From Apostichopus japonicus (lineage: Eukaryota > Echinodermata > Holothuroidea > Aspidochirotida > Stichopodidae): 64,000 nucleotides of DNA. Of this stretch, positions 1 to 11,581 are shown piece by piece. A model generated the notes under the pieces. That model had not been told where the DNA came from and searched no databases. It was given only the letters and a program-made list of their open reading frames with translations. The translations under genes and the position numbers were made by a program. Numbering within the stretch: position 1 is the stretch's first letter; each line of letters begins with the position of its first letter. Location of the stretch: positions 5,919,501 to 5,983,500 of the forward strand of contig NC_092581.1 of assembly GCF_037975245.1 (NCBI RefSeq), written 5' to 3'.

Positions 1-2093
1 TCTTTACATGTTGTCTAGTACATGTAAAAGAGGACGGAACTATAGAAGACCGTGTTAATAACTTTGGAAGTCTGGACAAAGTGAATATGTCACATGTTAC
101 AACCATTTACGCATGGCGTACTGTTTCAAAATGTGGGGCATTGTGGTAAATTTCAAATGTAATTGTCTCTCAACCTGTAAATCAGATGAGTGTATGCTTT
201 GGTGAAGTATTATTTTGTAATTTCTGAGTTCTCTATATGATCCATATCAAAAATCATTTTACAATTCTTTAAAGACAAAACCCAGAATAGTGTCTCAGTT
301 TCCTTTATAGAAGTTGCTAAAAGTTATTACCGATCAAACGTCATATCATCATATTTACATTGTTTGGTTAACAGATGATGTTGAAGGTTCTTGGTGCCGC
401 TAGTAATCTTTCTATGTCAAACATTACGAGACAATGTACTCAAATTGGAACAAAATGTTATCTTTCCAGGTCGGAGAAACAAGAATACACCGAGATTAAA
501 AGGACTGAAGACACTACAGTGTGAACGTATGGACTTTCTCCGTTACTCACACTATTATGGTTTAGGTATTGCCTGGTATTCCTTGACGTGGATGAAATGA
601 TACCTACTAAGTGATAAATTTCATATAATACAACTTTGGGAGAAATTCCTTGTCCATCAAATACAGTATGTTGACCTATCTTCAAGTTTTGCAACATATT
701 CTGTACTCGGGTTTATTCACTATGATTTGACAATCAGCAGAACTTACTTTTGTTTATATTGTTTGAGTCTATTTGAGGTAAAGGTGGTTATTTCATACAT
801 GAAGAATGCTGAAATCAGCGATGAAGTGTGCTGTATATAATTATATAATCTGAGTCCCAAATAGAACCACAATGATGTGTCGTAATATTAATTATTCGAT
901 TGTTGTGGGCACGAATTGCCTCCTTTTCCTGCTTAATTTGCTCAATTGTTACTCGTGATAGTTTTCACATTTTCTATGAAAACAACGTAAGATTATTTTC
1001 TATCAGAGCACCCACCGCTCTTTTTTTTATTATTGGCCTCTGCAATCTGAAATACTTCCCAGCATTGCAACGCCAAAATATTCTCCGTCTTCGGTGAAAA
1101 AGACGGTTTTGGGCAAGTCAAACTAGATGAGGAAAGCAGTTACCAGACGGAAGGTGCAGACGGTAGCGTATGCCATTCGGTATTGCTTCGGCTTCAGAGG
1201 AATACCAGTAGAAAGAAGAAAAATGAGAAAAAGAGGGAGTAGAAGAAAAAACGCCAAGACACCGGGAAGAGAAAGAGGAACAGAGACATAATTACAGCGC
1301 TATATATGATCCCTATTTTCACGATAGCATAACGCTTGAAAACAGAATGGCCAGTGGGTCAACAATAATAAACCTGAATAGTAACCTAGTGTTATGATTG
1401 CAGTACATTCGATGCTTTTATCTGTTGCGCGAGTATAGCTATTAATATCTACTGAATCGGTGTAACAGTGTCGGTACATTTAATTAAAGCTGTGTGTAAA
1501 TGAGGAAACAGGTGGTGTAGGTCACTGACGGACATACATGACAATAGGTGTAACTCGTATACAAATCATGAATAAATCACTCAAATTTTAATTGTGACCG
1601 CGAAGACTACAATACCCAGACCAAGGTAAATTAATTTAAGCATGCATTCTTAGTGTAAGCCTAACCATACATAAGGATTAAAGGGGAGGAATCCCAGACC
1701 ATCATAATGAACTTATATCACCGAGGTCCTTGTGATGAACTTAACCCTTAAATATCTAAGTCCATTGTCTTGCACGATACGGGAGTAAATTGGTTTTTTC
1801 AAAGTCGTGGCATGGAGCTATTTTCTTGGCCAATGTGTAATGTCATAGTGCCACTTGGGATGGTTGGGGGGGGGGGGAGATATAATTGAATTATTTTAGT
1901 TCCCTCTCTCATTTTCAATGTGAATGTTAACAGTTCAATAAACAAATACCAGTTTTATGACAAATTAAAACATGCATACAGGAGCTCATTCCCACTTTAG
2001 ACTTTCTTCCAGTCTCCAATTTCATATCTAAGTTTCATATCATTCATATATAGTGTCTAGTTTGGCTTCTGTTGTGTCTTTCTTAAACCAAAA
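1..2093. other. Non-coding flank of unit A, no gene seen
   Basis: No exon or RNA gene is supported here. A short frame at 391-600 is open in A, B and C but has no ATG start and no recognisable domain. A splice-acceptor-like TTATCTTTCCAG at 459-470 is noted without support from a partner donor. A purine-rich stretch (1195-1285) and a G run (1866-1878) whose length differs between units are present. The equivalent tracts are 31217-33254 in B and 61461-63530 in C. Confidence 0.6.
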
Positions 2094-2340
2094 TGCCAAG
2101 GAAAATGTTTTCATCATATTATTCTACCCTGGCACATGTGATCTATGTATTGCCTGTCTGGTACCATTTTATATTGCAAAACAAAAGCAAAGAAAGAAGA
2201 ATGAAGCTTCTTAAAAACAGATCAGTTATATTTAATTAAGATTACAATATACTTTTAGAGAAAGTAAATGCTGCTGCAAGAACTGAGTTTACAAGAATGG
2301 CTAATAAGATTTACAGTGATTTACAGTGATCAGAATTTAT
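2094..2340 (+). repeat. Dispersed LINE-like fragment, forward copy
   Basis: This tract matches, in inverted orientation, A 24490-24725 inside SLC22 intron 5. Shared blocks include ATTCTACCCTGGCACATGTG and the stretch encoding AAARTEFTRMANKI. The minus-strand copy reads AAARTDFTRMADKI, so the tract once encoded protein. By style it is probably the C-terminal part of a non-LTR retrotransposon ORF2, but I cannot place the clade. Counterparts lie at about 33255-33500 (B) and 63520-63760 (C). Confidence 0.55.
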
Positions 2341-2389
2341 TACCCACAACACTGTGTCCATAGCAGCAATATACATCTCAGGTCCAGCT

Positions 2390-2781
2390 CAGTGGCGGAG
2401 CGTCCATACAGTCAAGGGGCGAATGCCCCCCCCCCCCCCCGACGGACTCAAATGGACTGCTAGCGCCCCTTTCAGCTTTTTACCACTTTTTACATATTCG
2501 CGATTATTGAATTTATTATTGCGCTCTCATCTTCTTATTGACATTTGTCACATTTTGTTGGTGTAATTTTCTGGAAAAAATGCTCTAACGGTGGTCTTGT
2601 GATGAAGCGCATGCACTTTCAACACCCATATAAACTTCAGAGTTGTCACAAATGGCGATGACAAAAAAAAATTTCTGTACGCTCCGCGCCAACCTGTGGT
2701 GGCGCTCCGCTTAGATAGTGTCGAAAGCGCCCCTAGAGACCATTCTCGCTCCTCTGACCAATAACCCTAGCTCCGCCACTG
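2390..2781. mobile_element. hAT-like non-autonomous element (unit A)
   Basis: A 392-bp element whose ends are inverted: CAGTGGCGGAGC on the left and GCTCCGCCACTG on the right. It is flanked by a perfect 8-bp duplication, GTCCAGCT, at 2382-2389 and 2782-2789. CAG-initial inverted repeats and an 8-bp target duplication are hallmarks of the hAT superfamily. It contains a poly-C run (2426-2439) and no transposase. It has lost ~80 internal bp that unit B retains. Confidence 0.88.
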
Positions 2782-3586
2782 GTCCAGCTAAAGATAACAA
2801 GGTATCTCGTTTCATTACTGTCTGCATTTTGTAGCGACAAGCAGAAAACTTCACTTGCAAGCAACGGAAAGTGAACTTTTTCAGAGCGCGGCACGCGGCT
2901 TAATTGGGGCGAGTATTCAATGCCTAAGTATATATAGTTGTCTGAGTATTTTAATGGCTTTGTCAATTATTAATAGTATATATTCGACTATTCAAAACAA
3001 TCCCTATATTACCGCTTTAAAATTGACAAAAAGATACGCTTCTTGACCAAAATGAAAGGGAAAAAAAATCGTTTTTCCTTCCCGCAACTAGATCTCTGTT
3101 ATAAATAAAATACTCAGCAATAACATCATATATACTACGTCATATGTTTATGATAGGTCGCCTGTGCCATACTTATAACTCATCGCCCCGTTGGAAGGAT
3201 GAGATATTCATTGTCTTTCCTTTGCCAGTTGGGCCATATACGGCTATGTCAAATTTCATGAGTAGCTACTTTCAAGGGGTCACCCATGGTGGGGTACCCC
3301 GGGGTGATCGGAAGTCCATGACTGAGGGAAGGTCAAAAGTGTGTGTGGATGTGTCAGTCTGGGCCATAGAAAGTGAACTTGGAAGAACGCTGACACAGTG
3401 TATCAACGTGTTTAAGCAGTGAAGCTTTGAAAAAAGTGAGGGCGCTTTGCGTTGTACGGCAACACGCCAGATCATTTGTAAGTCTTCATATAGATACATT
3501 GTGCAGTGTGTGTTCCGTAGGCGAGTATCACAGATGGTTTGAAATTGAGGGGGCTATTGTAGTATGACTGAGATGCTGAAGGGAAG

Positions 3587-4913
3587 ATGGGCTCTAGAGC
3601 GGAACGAACTTTCGGAACACCCTATAGTAAATATATGGATAATAATAAAACTGCTGACTTTTTTTCAATAGGTAAACCGAGAGAAAATTTGAACTTTCTC
3701 CATGTAAATATTAGGAGTCTAAGTAAAAATTATGAAGCTTTATTGCAACTTCTTTCTTCATGCAAGCACAACTTTTCCGTTATGGCTATTTCTGAAACAT
3801 GGCTACATACCACTAGTCCCGTTGAGCTATTTGATATACTAAGAGTATACTTTTATTCACCGGGACCGAAATTATTCAACCGGTGGAGGAGTGGCTATGT
3901 ATGTCAATAATTTATTTACCTTTTCTGTTTATGATGACATCAGCAGTTATGTAAAATGACAATGTCAATATTACTTGTTTTGAATCCATGTTTATTAAAT
4001 TATGCATCTGTAAAACAAAATCAGTAAATGTAGGGATTGTATATCGACCACCCAATCTTAGTATCAATCAATTCAACACTGATTCATTATACAATCAGCA
4101 GCAGTGTTTGTTCAAAAACGTGCTACATTTTTTAGGCAATTTGAATATTAATTTTCTAGAGGTTGATTATGTAGCGGATTTTATCAACATGTGATATTCG
4201 TTTTCACTGGTACCTACCGTTGATAAACCAACTAGGATATCTCCTACATCTGCTACACTCATAGATAATATATTTACTAATGATCACAAACATAATAGCT
4301 CATCCGGTATTATTATCTTTAAAGTCAGCGATCACTTACCAATTTGTTTAGTAACGCTGGTTGGTCTCAAAGACAATGTTCAGTCTTATAAGACCACTCT
4401 TTCACAATGAAGCGTTATACTTCTGATAATAATATTGACCGTCTTAAACTTCACTTGCGTCAGGTTGACTGGTCTTGTCTTACAAATGATGATGTTGACG
4501 ACGCGTATAATTCCTTTATGAATATTTTTAATGACCTTTTTGATGAAACTTGCCCTCCTATTAAAACAAAGCTTGGTTGTGGTAAATCCTATACTCCTTC
4601 GGGATTACTAACAATCTTTTAAAATCTATTCATAAAAAAAAAAAATTATATAGGAAGTACTTGTCTATTCATAGTCAAAGCAATAAACTGATCTATACTA
4701 CATATAAAAATATTTTAATACAATCTATTAGAACAGCCAATGTATTATATTTGAACTCAAACTTTGATCAATATATAAGGGTAACATAAAAGGGACATCA
4801 TTGGAGAGTAATAAACCAATTAAGTTATGAAAGGGAATTGTAAAAAAAAATACACTACCTGATCACCTTATAGAGAACAATGTCAAGGTAACAGACAGTT
4901 CCATACCTATATT
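3587..4913 (+). pseudogene. CR1/Jockey-type LINE relic, endonuclease part (unit A)
   Basis: A decayed non-LTR retrotransposon ORF2. The frame at 3587-3910 reads LNFLHVNIRSLSKNYEAL and then AISETWLH, the N-terminal motifs of an apurinic-like endonuclease. The frame at 3988-4194 has VGIVYRPPN. Near 4240-4340 lie the motifs that normally end the domain (TLIDNIFTN, SDHLPI; clearer in B). Stops and frameshifts separate the pieces. The relic is interrupted at 4914 by a hAT-like insertion and resumes at 5290 for a short stretch; its reverse transcriptase region is deleted in this unit. Confidence 0.85.
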
Positions 4914-5289
4914 CAAGGGCGTAGGAACCGGGGGGCTGGGGGGGGGGGGGGGCGCCAGCCCCCCGGTGAAAAATGTGGAGGGGCGGAAGTATCATTCCGC
5001 CCCCCCGCTTCGCAAGTCAGAAAACCCCTTTTTCATTTCCAAATGAGAAAAAAATCTCATTTGGAGCACCAAATTGCATCTAAGGCCAGGTGAAAATGCA
5101 AAATTATATACAAAATGGAGTGGGTGGGTTGAAGTGTGCTATATTGCACCAAATTGCATCTGAGGCCACCTGGAAATGCAAAAAAATTCCAATGGGGAGG
5201 GAACACCCCCTCCCCTTAGACCCCTCCCCAGGCCGGCCATCAGTCTTCAGCCCCCCCCCCCCACTCAAAAGTACCTTCCTACGCCACTG
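4914..5289. mobile_element. hAT-like insertion inside the LINE relic (unit A only)
   Basis: A 376-bp element with imperfect inverted ends (CAAGGGCGTAGGAA on the left, TTCCTACGCCACTG on the right) and a perfect 8-bp duplication, CCTATATT, at 4906-4913 and 5290-5297. Unit B has the undisturbed site with one copy (CCTATGTT at 36129-36136), so this insertion came after the A/B split or was never in the B lineage. It is G/C-run rich (4929-4950, 5252-5262) and has no transposase. Confidence 0.88.
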
Positions 5290-5430
5290 CCTATATTAAT
5301 TTTAGATGCTAAGTTATTACCCATGTTTACAAAACAAAAAATTATTAAATGTGTTAGCAATACCAGTTGTGTCTGACAGACACAACTGGTATTGCTCACA
5401 CATTTAATATTTTTTAATATTATATGTTCA
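5290..5430 (+). repeat. LINE relic remnant with collapsed palindrome (unit A)
   Basis: The LINE relic resumes here and contains one arm of the palindrome that is complete in B, plus a short piece of the other arm (centre near 5379). It then jumps to AT-rich sequence matching B 37090-37140. About 830 bp present in B, with reverse transcriptase code, are missing. The break lies within the palindrome. Confidence 0.75.
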
Positions 5431-5436
5431 CTTTGT

Positions 5437-6040
5437 TTATATTATGGTGAAGTGGAAATAAATAGTTTTCAATTTCAAAGAGAAGGATTGTGTTTGCAGT
5501 TTCAGGTAGCCTTTTATTGGCAATATAACTGGGGATATTAAGGCATATTCTAAGGGCTTCATTATGATTAAAATTAAAATTTGAGATTTGAGTCTTAGAA
5601 CAACTAAGTAATACTGCCGTGATAATAGGTTATAATAAGATATATATATTTGTAAATGAGTGTGTGGAGGGAGACAATTAAGATTACTTAGACTTTTAAG
5701 TGAATTTAAGATTCTCAAGGCTTTCCCGGTATGATGTTGATATGTTTTATTCTTTAATTAAGCTTATTGTCCAGAGTAATTGCTAAACAGCTTCTTTACT
5801 GGGAGTGTTGTTGGTGGTGGATAGATTAATGTGTAGTCCTCAGTCGAGTCATTTGAGTAGGGATACTTAAAGATGATAAAGTTAGATTCGTCCGGATCAA
5901 TTTTAACTCTCCATTTCATACACCAGATGCTGGGGGTGTCAGAGAATCTTTGGATCGCGCTGACGCATGTAGGAATTCTTTTGCTGCCAAATAGCGAGGT
6001 CATCTGCGAACTGACTGCATTCAACTCCCTGGTCGATTTA
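5437..6040 (-). pseudogene. LINE ORF2 relic, minus strand (unit A)
   Basis: On the minus strand the region 6030-5764 reads QFADDLAIW, the reverse transcriptase catalytic box, and then KWRVKIDPDES and LPVKK, which usually follow it in Jockey/CR1-group elements. The frame at 5718-5437 (ALRILNSLKSLSN, then YYNLLSRQYY) fits the C-terminal region. Small gaps and stops show it is dead. No endonuclease part is seen. Confidence 0.7.
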
Positions 6041-6122
6041 AGCTAATTCTACCTCGCCATTGTAAGGAAGGTCATTAACGTAAATACTACATAAGTAGGG
6101 AACGCCGAAAGGGTAATGCTTT

Positions 6123-6315
6123 TATGGAACGCGAAAAGGGCATCCGTATTTCGTTGTCTAAACTAAGTTTGTTGCTGTCTAAACTAAAGCTGTTGCTGCT
6201 AGTTAACCATGTTGCTGTTGTTCGTTGATGTCTAAACTTACGTTGATGTCTAAACTCACGTTGATGTCTAAACTCACGTTGATGTCTTCACTTTCGTTGC
6301 TATCTAAAGTTCCGT
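6123..6315 (+). repeat. Short tandem repeat, GTTGATGTCTAAACTCAC family (unit A)
   Basis: An imperfect array of a ~18-20-bp unit (GTTGATGTCTAAACTCAC and variants such as GTTGCTGTCTAAACTAA) preceded by ATGGAACGCGAAAAGGGC. The same family recurs at 9525-9680 in A and at 37830-37990 and 40395-40565 in B. It also borders the segment that is inverted between the two units. Confidence 0.75.
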
Positions 6316-7108
6316 TAATGTAACACATTGTGAACGAACATCATTCATTCTTTTCAAGAAATGATAGCAATCAACCGCAAGTTGCTTCCGTGTAGAGCTA
6401 ACAACATTTCTATTACAAAGATTTTCATGCTAAATACAGCCAATGATGTTTTCTCAAATTTCCCGAGATTTGTTTGGTTAATAGTCCCTTACCCATTGTC
6501 TGCAAACATGCTTGCATCTTCAGTGCTCAATGAACGAAAAGTATGATGGTTTAACTATTTAACGCGAAGGGGAGGGGGTCGTTAATGTCCTGATTTGTAG
6601 CAACAGCCATGTAAATATCCTTAACAACCTGATTTGCCGACAAGATCACGTTGTTAACGATATTTACATGATAGTTTAAGTTGATACAACTCCGAGGACG
6701 TTGTTAATGTCATATTTGAATAATTGTTTTATCACAGAAAGTTGAGACAATCTATGCATTTTGCGGGAATCTACCACAACATCTCTGATACTGAATAGGA
6801 CTTTAAATCTCACAGTATGTTATGTTCTCTCCCTATTGAGAGTTGATAATGTAAAATGTGCATTTATACAACAGTTTTTTCTTCGTTGCAAACTTGCGTA
6901 AACGTGCTTCAAGTCATGATTCTGGTGCAATACTAATTCGTGTGCATAAACTACTGCAGTCATACATCGTCAAAAGTATAGTCATTGAAGTTTCGAAATT
7001 GCATAAAAATGTTATTTAAATACTATAATTTTCGTGGAGTTGGTTGTTTCCAAATACTGAAAAGCATCCAGGGTAAATGTTGGATCAGTTGCTCTATATG
7101 GTTGGATG

Positions 7109-8732
7109 CAGTGGCGTAGCCAGCGGGGGGGGGGGGCGGGATCCCCCAGTTGAAATGCTCGCCCCCCACTTACCTCCCCAAATGGAATTATTGACTGAGA
7201 AAAAAAAACTTGAAAGCACACTAAATATGTTGCTGGGCCTATATGCATATTACATGGTTGTTATGCAATTTTTATTCTTTACCTTTTACCTAATTCTCTA
7301 TCTGCGAAATTGGGTGGCGAAAATAAAAATCACTTCCATGGGAACATTGCCTTGAAAAAGAATTTGACCCAAGCAGCAGCGCAAAAAACGCCACTGTCTC
7401 TGTATTGTCAAATGTGGAAACGGGTTGGCAATTTAATTAAACGGTCTCCGCGGCACTCACAAGCGGAGGCTACGTTCAGTTTATGTCCACATGGTTATCC
7501 CTGATCCCTGGATTGTGTTCCGAAATGATTCACACGTGAGTGACGTGTATGGCAGAATGAATATCACAGTATTTAGAAACAATTTGCATTTTGACTGAAA
7601 CTTACAACATGTTTTGCTACGCCTACGCGACCAATCGCGATGTGTTTCTTGGGTTAGGTACATTCAACACAGAACAGCCATAGGCCCGAGGTGACCAGAC
7701 GTCTTCGATTTTCGGGGAGAGTCCCCGGTTACAGTGTGCTGTCCCCGATGAACAAGTGTCCCCGAAAATGTCCCCGATTCGTCAAAATGTTCAGGAATTT
7801 CGAAAATATCCCACATTATTAGTAAAATAATTGTAAAAACAAAATTTAGTCAAGTGTGCAGTCGCAGACAGGAACTTATAAGCAGTATTTCAGGTGGGCC
7901 AGTGTAATGTGGAAACACTGTTAAAAATATGCTACATCGATCTAGCCTAGCACTCTTTCGACCGTATAAATGGCAACTACGGCGACACAACGACACTTAT
8001 AGTGTGAGCATGAGCAAATCACAAGCTCTCAAAGAACCACGTAAAGTTAGTGGATTTCATCTAAGAAAAAGCTACAGTTTTGAAAATAAAATTGATTTAA
8101 AAAGTGCTTCAAAGTATCACCATTTTACATCTAAGCACCTTAGGCATTTGAAAATTTTCCAATTTTCCCCTTAAACCCCTCCCCCATATCAGTCACGCAA
8201 TAAATGTCCCTGATTTCATTCACGAAAATATGGTCACCTTACAGTGTCTGTAATAGGGCGCGAGATTCGTCGATAAGTTCGCAGACAGTCATCAGAATAG
8301 GCGAATTAACCTACGCTATACTGTTTGAGTGAGCCCTAGAAAGTGCAAAAGAAGGGCCCGAAGGGAGAATGATAACATCTTTTGTTGATCGGGGGGTGGG
8401 GGTTACGCTCCCAGGCAAGTCAGATATCATGCTGATCATCTTTGAATACTGACAGAAAGAGCATAGTCTATTCAGATTTTTAAAGAGAATTATCGATGAC
8501 TTTCTCAGTCATCTGTTTTATCGTGAATAATACCAATGTGGAAATAACATAAAACGTCAGCTAACTAGAGTGACCATCTGTACCCTACATTGATGACACA
8601 ATACCCGATTTGCCACAGTTTGTCATGCAAACTGTTTGGTAGGTCTTTTGTACTAGCTTAGTCTGCCCCACCAATCAGACCCTTCGCCCCCCTTGCCCCC
8701 CCCCCAGATGGAAAAGTCTGGCTACGCCACTT
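7109..8732. mobile_element. hAT-like non-autonomous element, 1.6 kb (unit A only)
   Basis: The ends are CAGTGGCGTAGCCAG on the left and CTGGCTACGCCACTT on the right, inverted with one terminal mismatch. A perfect 8-bp duplication, GTTGGATG, flanks it at 7101-7108 and 8733-8740. Unit B has the empty site with a single copy (complement of 38663-38673). No transposase frame is recognisable. Poly-G and poly-C blocks lie just inside both ends, as in related short elements here. A second TIR-bounded element seems nested within it. Confidence 0.88.
7689..8240. mobile_element. Possible nested TIR element
   Basis: This tract lies inside the 1.6-kb hAT-like element and is bounded by AGGTGACCAGAC on the left and TATGGTCACCTT on the right, which are inverted. 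It holds runs of TCCCCG near its left part and an 81-codon open frame (7929-8174) without recognisable domains. I see no clear target duplication, so the boundaries are tentative. Confidence 0.45.
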
Positions 8733-9900
8733 GTTGGATGTATAGTCTGCGCTTCGTGAGTAACAAGATGGGCACAATATTGAAGTACGTGGGCAATACA
8801 CTCACAGAACTAGTTTACTAAACCCGCCAAGCAAATTCATTCGTAACACCAATCCAGTTCGGAGTTTCGATTTGCGAAAGGGCCCGGGATTGTGGGGTAA
8901 ATGGAATATCCACAAACCTCGCTCAGCATTGTTAAGAATTTTAGAGCAAAAAACCCGCTAACATGTTATGCAAGAAACGAATCATCCAAGATACACTCGA
9001 GTTTTGACTAGGCACAGTGGTATGATCTTTTCTTCACCAATTTTCAGGATTTGCGAATGTGCAGCTGAAACTCCGCAGTTCGAACAGGCCTGAAATAATT
9101 GCCTGAAATTTAGTGAGATATGCACAATGCATGTACGGGGGTATTTCAAGAGTTGGGGTTGCTGATGAAATCGCTGCAAGGTCAAAGCACGGAGGTTCTA
9201 TATATAAACGGAGTTGGCGAGGAGGAAAGAGTGGCAAGGCAGGCGAAATGAAGGTCGGGCGGCCACCCCTGTAAAACAGCGAAGCTAGGGCACTGGATGC
9301 CATCTGCCATATATATTATGTAGAGCATTCACAAGGTATACAGGCAGTTTCACGATCACATCTTTACAACTACACTAGGAAGTATTTTGTGCTGGTATTT
9401 TGTGTAGTTACTCGTTTTACTTGATTTCCGACATACACAGCGTACTGTATCTCTACACATTGTTGAAGGGGCTAAAATTAAATCAGATTTAAAGTGCACT
9501 ATTTTTATGCTGGAAAAACTTATTTCGTTGTCTAAACTAAGTTTGTTGTTGTCTAAACTAAAGTTGTTGCTGCTGTTTGACCACGTTGTTGCTCAAACTT
9601 ACGTTGTTGCTCAAACTCACGTTGTTGTGTTAACTTCCGTTTTCTAAACATACGTCGTTGTCTAAACTTACTTTGGTGCTATCGGCGCTGTTCAAAATTG
9701 CTCAACCGCATAATGTAAACCAGAATGCAAAATGCATTGAGGTTTTGATGACTTCAGTACACTAGAAAGTTGTAAGTATCAGCAGAACTAGCTGTTACTA
9801 TAGAAATGGCCCGAACCACCATTTTGATAAATTAATACTATGGCATGATAAACACAGGTCAGTCTACTGTACGTGGCTATACACACTTGCACCAAAAAAC

Positions 9901-10040
9901 AATAGGGGTCTTGGGGGTCCAAGTCCATTTGGAGTCACCAGACGCAAACTTGTGGAAACCTTGTTTTATAAGCTACCGTATCTCCCACCGCCAGCCTATC
10001 AGATAACATGGCGTTAGTACAGCTCATACGAATAGGAGAC
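9901..10040 (+). repeat. Dispersed repeat shared with the SLC22 3' flank
   Basis: This tract, with TTGTGGAAACCTTGTTTTAT and TACCGTATCTCCCACC, matches 30045-30160 (A) and 55630-55735 (B). It is a dispersed repeat of unknown class, not a gene. Confidence 0.65.
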
Positions 10041-10135
10041 TGCACGGTAAACAACTTTTAAAATGTAATAGGCTATGCATATACGCTGTGAATGTCAGAA
10101 ATCATGTAAAACGAGTGTCTAGCAACAACCACTTT

Positions 10136-11407
10136 ACATGTCTTTCATTGACCTGACAAAGGCCTTCGACTTGGTCAGCAGGAAAGGTCTCTTCATTCTA
10201 TTGCAGAAGATCGGATGTCCACCCAAGCTCCTTCGGCTGATTATATCCTTCCACGAGGACATGCAGGGTACTGTCCAATTATATGCCAAAATGTCAGACC
10301 CCTTCCCAATCAAGAGTGGCGTTAAGCAGGGATGCGTGCTTGCCCCAACACTCTTTGGCATCTGCTAATCTTTGCTGCTTTCATACGCCTTCAGAGAGTC
10401 CGTGGATGGTATCTTTCTTCACACCAGAAGCGATGGAAGCCTGTATAACCTTGCCCGCCTCCGTGCTTATCAAAGTGAGGAAGGTTCTGATCAGAGAAAT
10501 GCTTTTTGCAGATGATGCAGCATTAACAGCACACTCTGAAACTGCTCTGCGACGACTGGTGGACTGCTTTGCACATGCTTGTGCTGAATTTGGCCTGACT
10601 ATCAGCATAAAGAAGACTTAGGTGCTTGGACAAAATGTGAGCAATATCCCGGTCATCAAACTTGGCAACTCAACACTCAAAGTTGTAGACGAGTTTACCT
10701 ACTTGGGCTCCACCATCTCAAACAGCCTTTCACTGGACTCTGAGCTTAACAGGAGGATCGGAAAAGCTGCCTCAGCCATGGCTCGTCTCTCTGCGAGGGT
10801 CTGGGAGAACCGCATGCTGACCACCAACACTAAGATGCAAGTCTATCAGGCCTGTGTGCTCAGCACTCTTCTCTATGGCAGCGAGGCATGGACGCTCTAT
10901 TCGCATCAGGAATGCAGACTCAACACTTTCCACCTGCGCAGCCTCAGGAAAATTCTTGGCATTAAATGGCAAGACCACATCCCAAATACAAGTGTCCTGG
11001 AACTTGCAGGCATCCAAAGCATGTATGCAATACTCAGCCAAAGGCGCCTACGCTGGCTTGGCCATGTCAGGCGGATGGATGACGGACGTATCCCCAAAGA
11101 CATCCTGTATGGTGAACTTGCAACTGGCTCCAGACGCACTGGAAGGCCCATTTTGCGTTACAAAGACACCTGCAAACGGGATATGAAGTCAGGATGCATT
11201 GACCCAACTAATTGGGAAGCACTAGCCGCAGATAGAAGCAAGTGGAGAGCAGCTGTCAGGACTGCCGTAAGGCACAGAGAGGAACAGAGGGGAGAGCAGT
11301 GGGAGGAAAAGAGGAAAAGACGTCATCATAGAGGGATCACCTTGCCTGACAACTCAACCTCTTTTTCAGGTTTTACCTGCAAGAATCAGCTTATTCAGCC
11401 ACTCTAA
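10136..11407 (+). pseudogene. RTE-like non-LTR retrotransposon, RT and C-terminal part (unit A only)
   Basis: The frame opens with SFIDLTKAFDLV, then GVKQGCVLAPTLFGI (reverse transcriptase boxes). After a stop at 10366 and a frameshift near 10470 it continues with LFADDAALTAHSE, which holds the catalytic DD. A single TAG at 10619-10621 is followed by 261 open codons: FTYLGSTIS, VYQACVLSTLLYGSEAW, LRWLGHVRRMDDGR, GRPILRYKD, then a basic tail. This layout is common in RTE-type elements of marine invertebrates. Endonuclease and 5' parts are missing. Few lesions and low drift suggest a fairly recent arrival. B lacks it. Confidence 0.85.
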
Positions 11408-11581
11408 GCGCTGCAACTTCAATAGTGTCTGAACAAGAGTGCAGTTATTCCATCGTCTCGCGAGACGGAAGGTTGCCAATAAGACTAAGTATTCGCATAA
11501 AAAGCTGATTTCATTGAGCCCCTCCAACAGTGTGTAGAGATAAGCTGTGTATGTCGAAAATCAAGTAAAACGAGTGTCTAG

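Larger units (their letters stand above)
6472..9268. other. Segment inverted relative to unit B
   Basis: Order and orientation match the reverse complement of B about 38147-40340. Anchors checked by eye: A 6590-6720 with B 40150-40030, A 6880-6990 with B 39790-39680, A 8740-8840 with B 38655-38560, and A 9050-9265 with B 38370-38150. The A segment is longer because of the hAT-like insertion at 7109-8732. No gene is seen inside. Confidence 0.85.
9412..11581. repeat. Inverted-repeat pair enclosing A-specific DNA
   Basis: About 60 bp at 9412-9472 (with ACTCGTTTTACTTGATTT) is the inverted match of 11518-11581, apart from small gaps. Partial copies of the same motif occur at 10085-10125 and 11645-11675. 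The interval from roughly 9700 to 11675 is missing from B, which passes directly from one GTTGATGTCTAAAC array to the next (40500-40560). It could be a compound DNA element that captured an RTE relic; no target duplication is evident. Confidence 0.5.

Noticed and set aside
391-600. Short frame open in units A, B and C
   Set aside because: It has no ATG at its start and no recognisable domain. Its persistence is explained by the high identity of the units.
9034-9303. 89-codon minus-strand frame with a counterpart at 38121-38378 plus
   Set aside because: The two are the same non-coding DNA in inverted orientation. The reading frames differ at the ends and no domain is visible.
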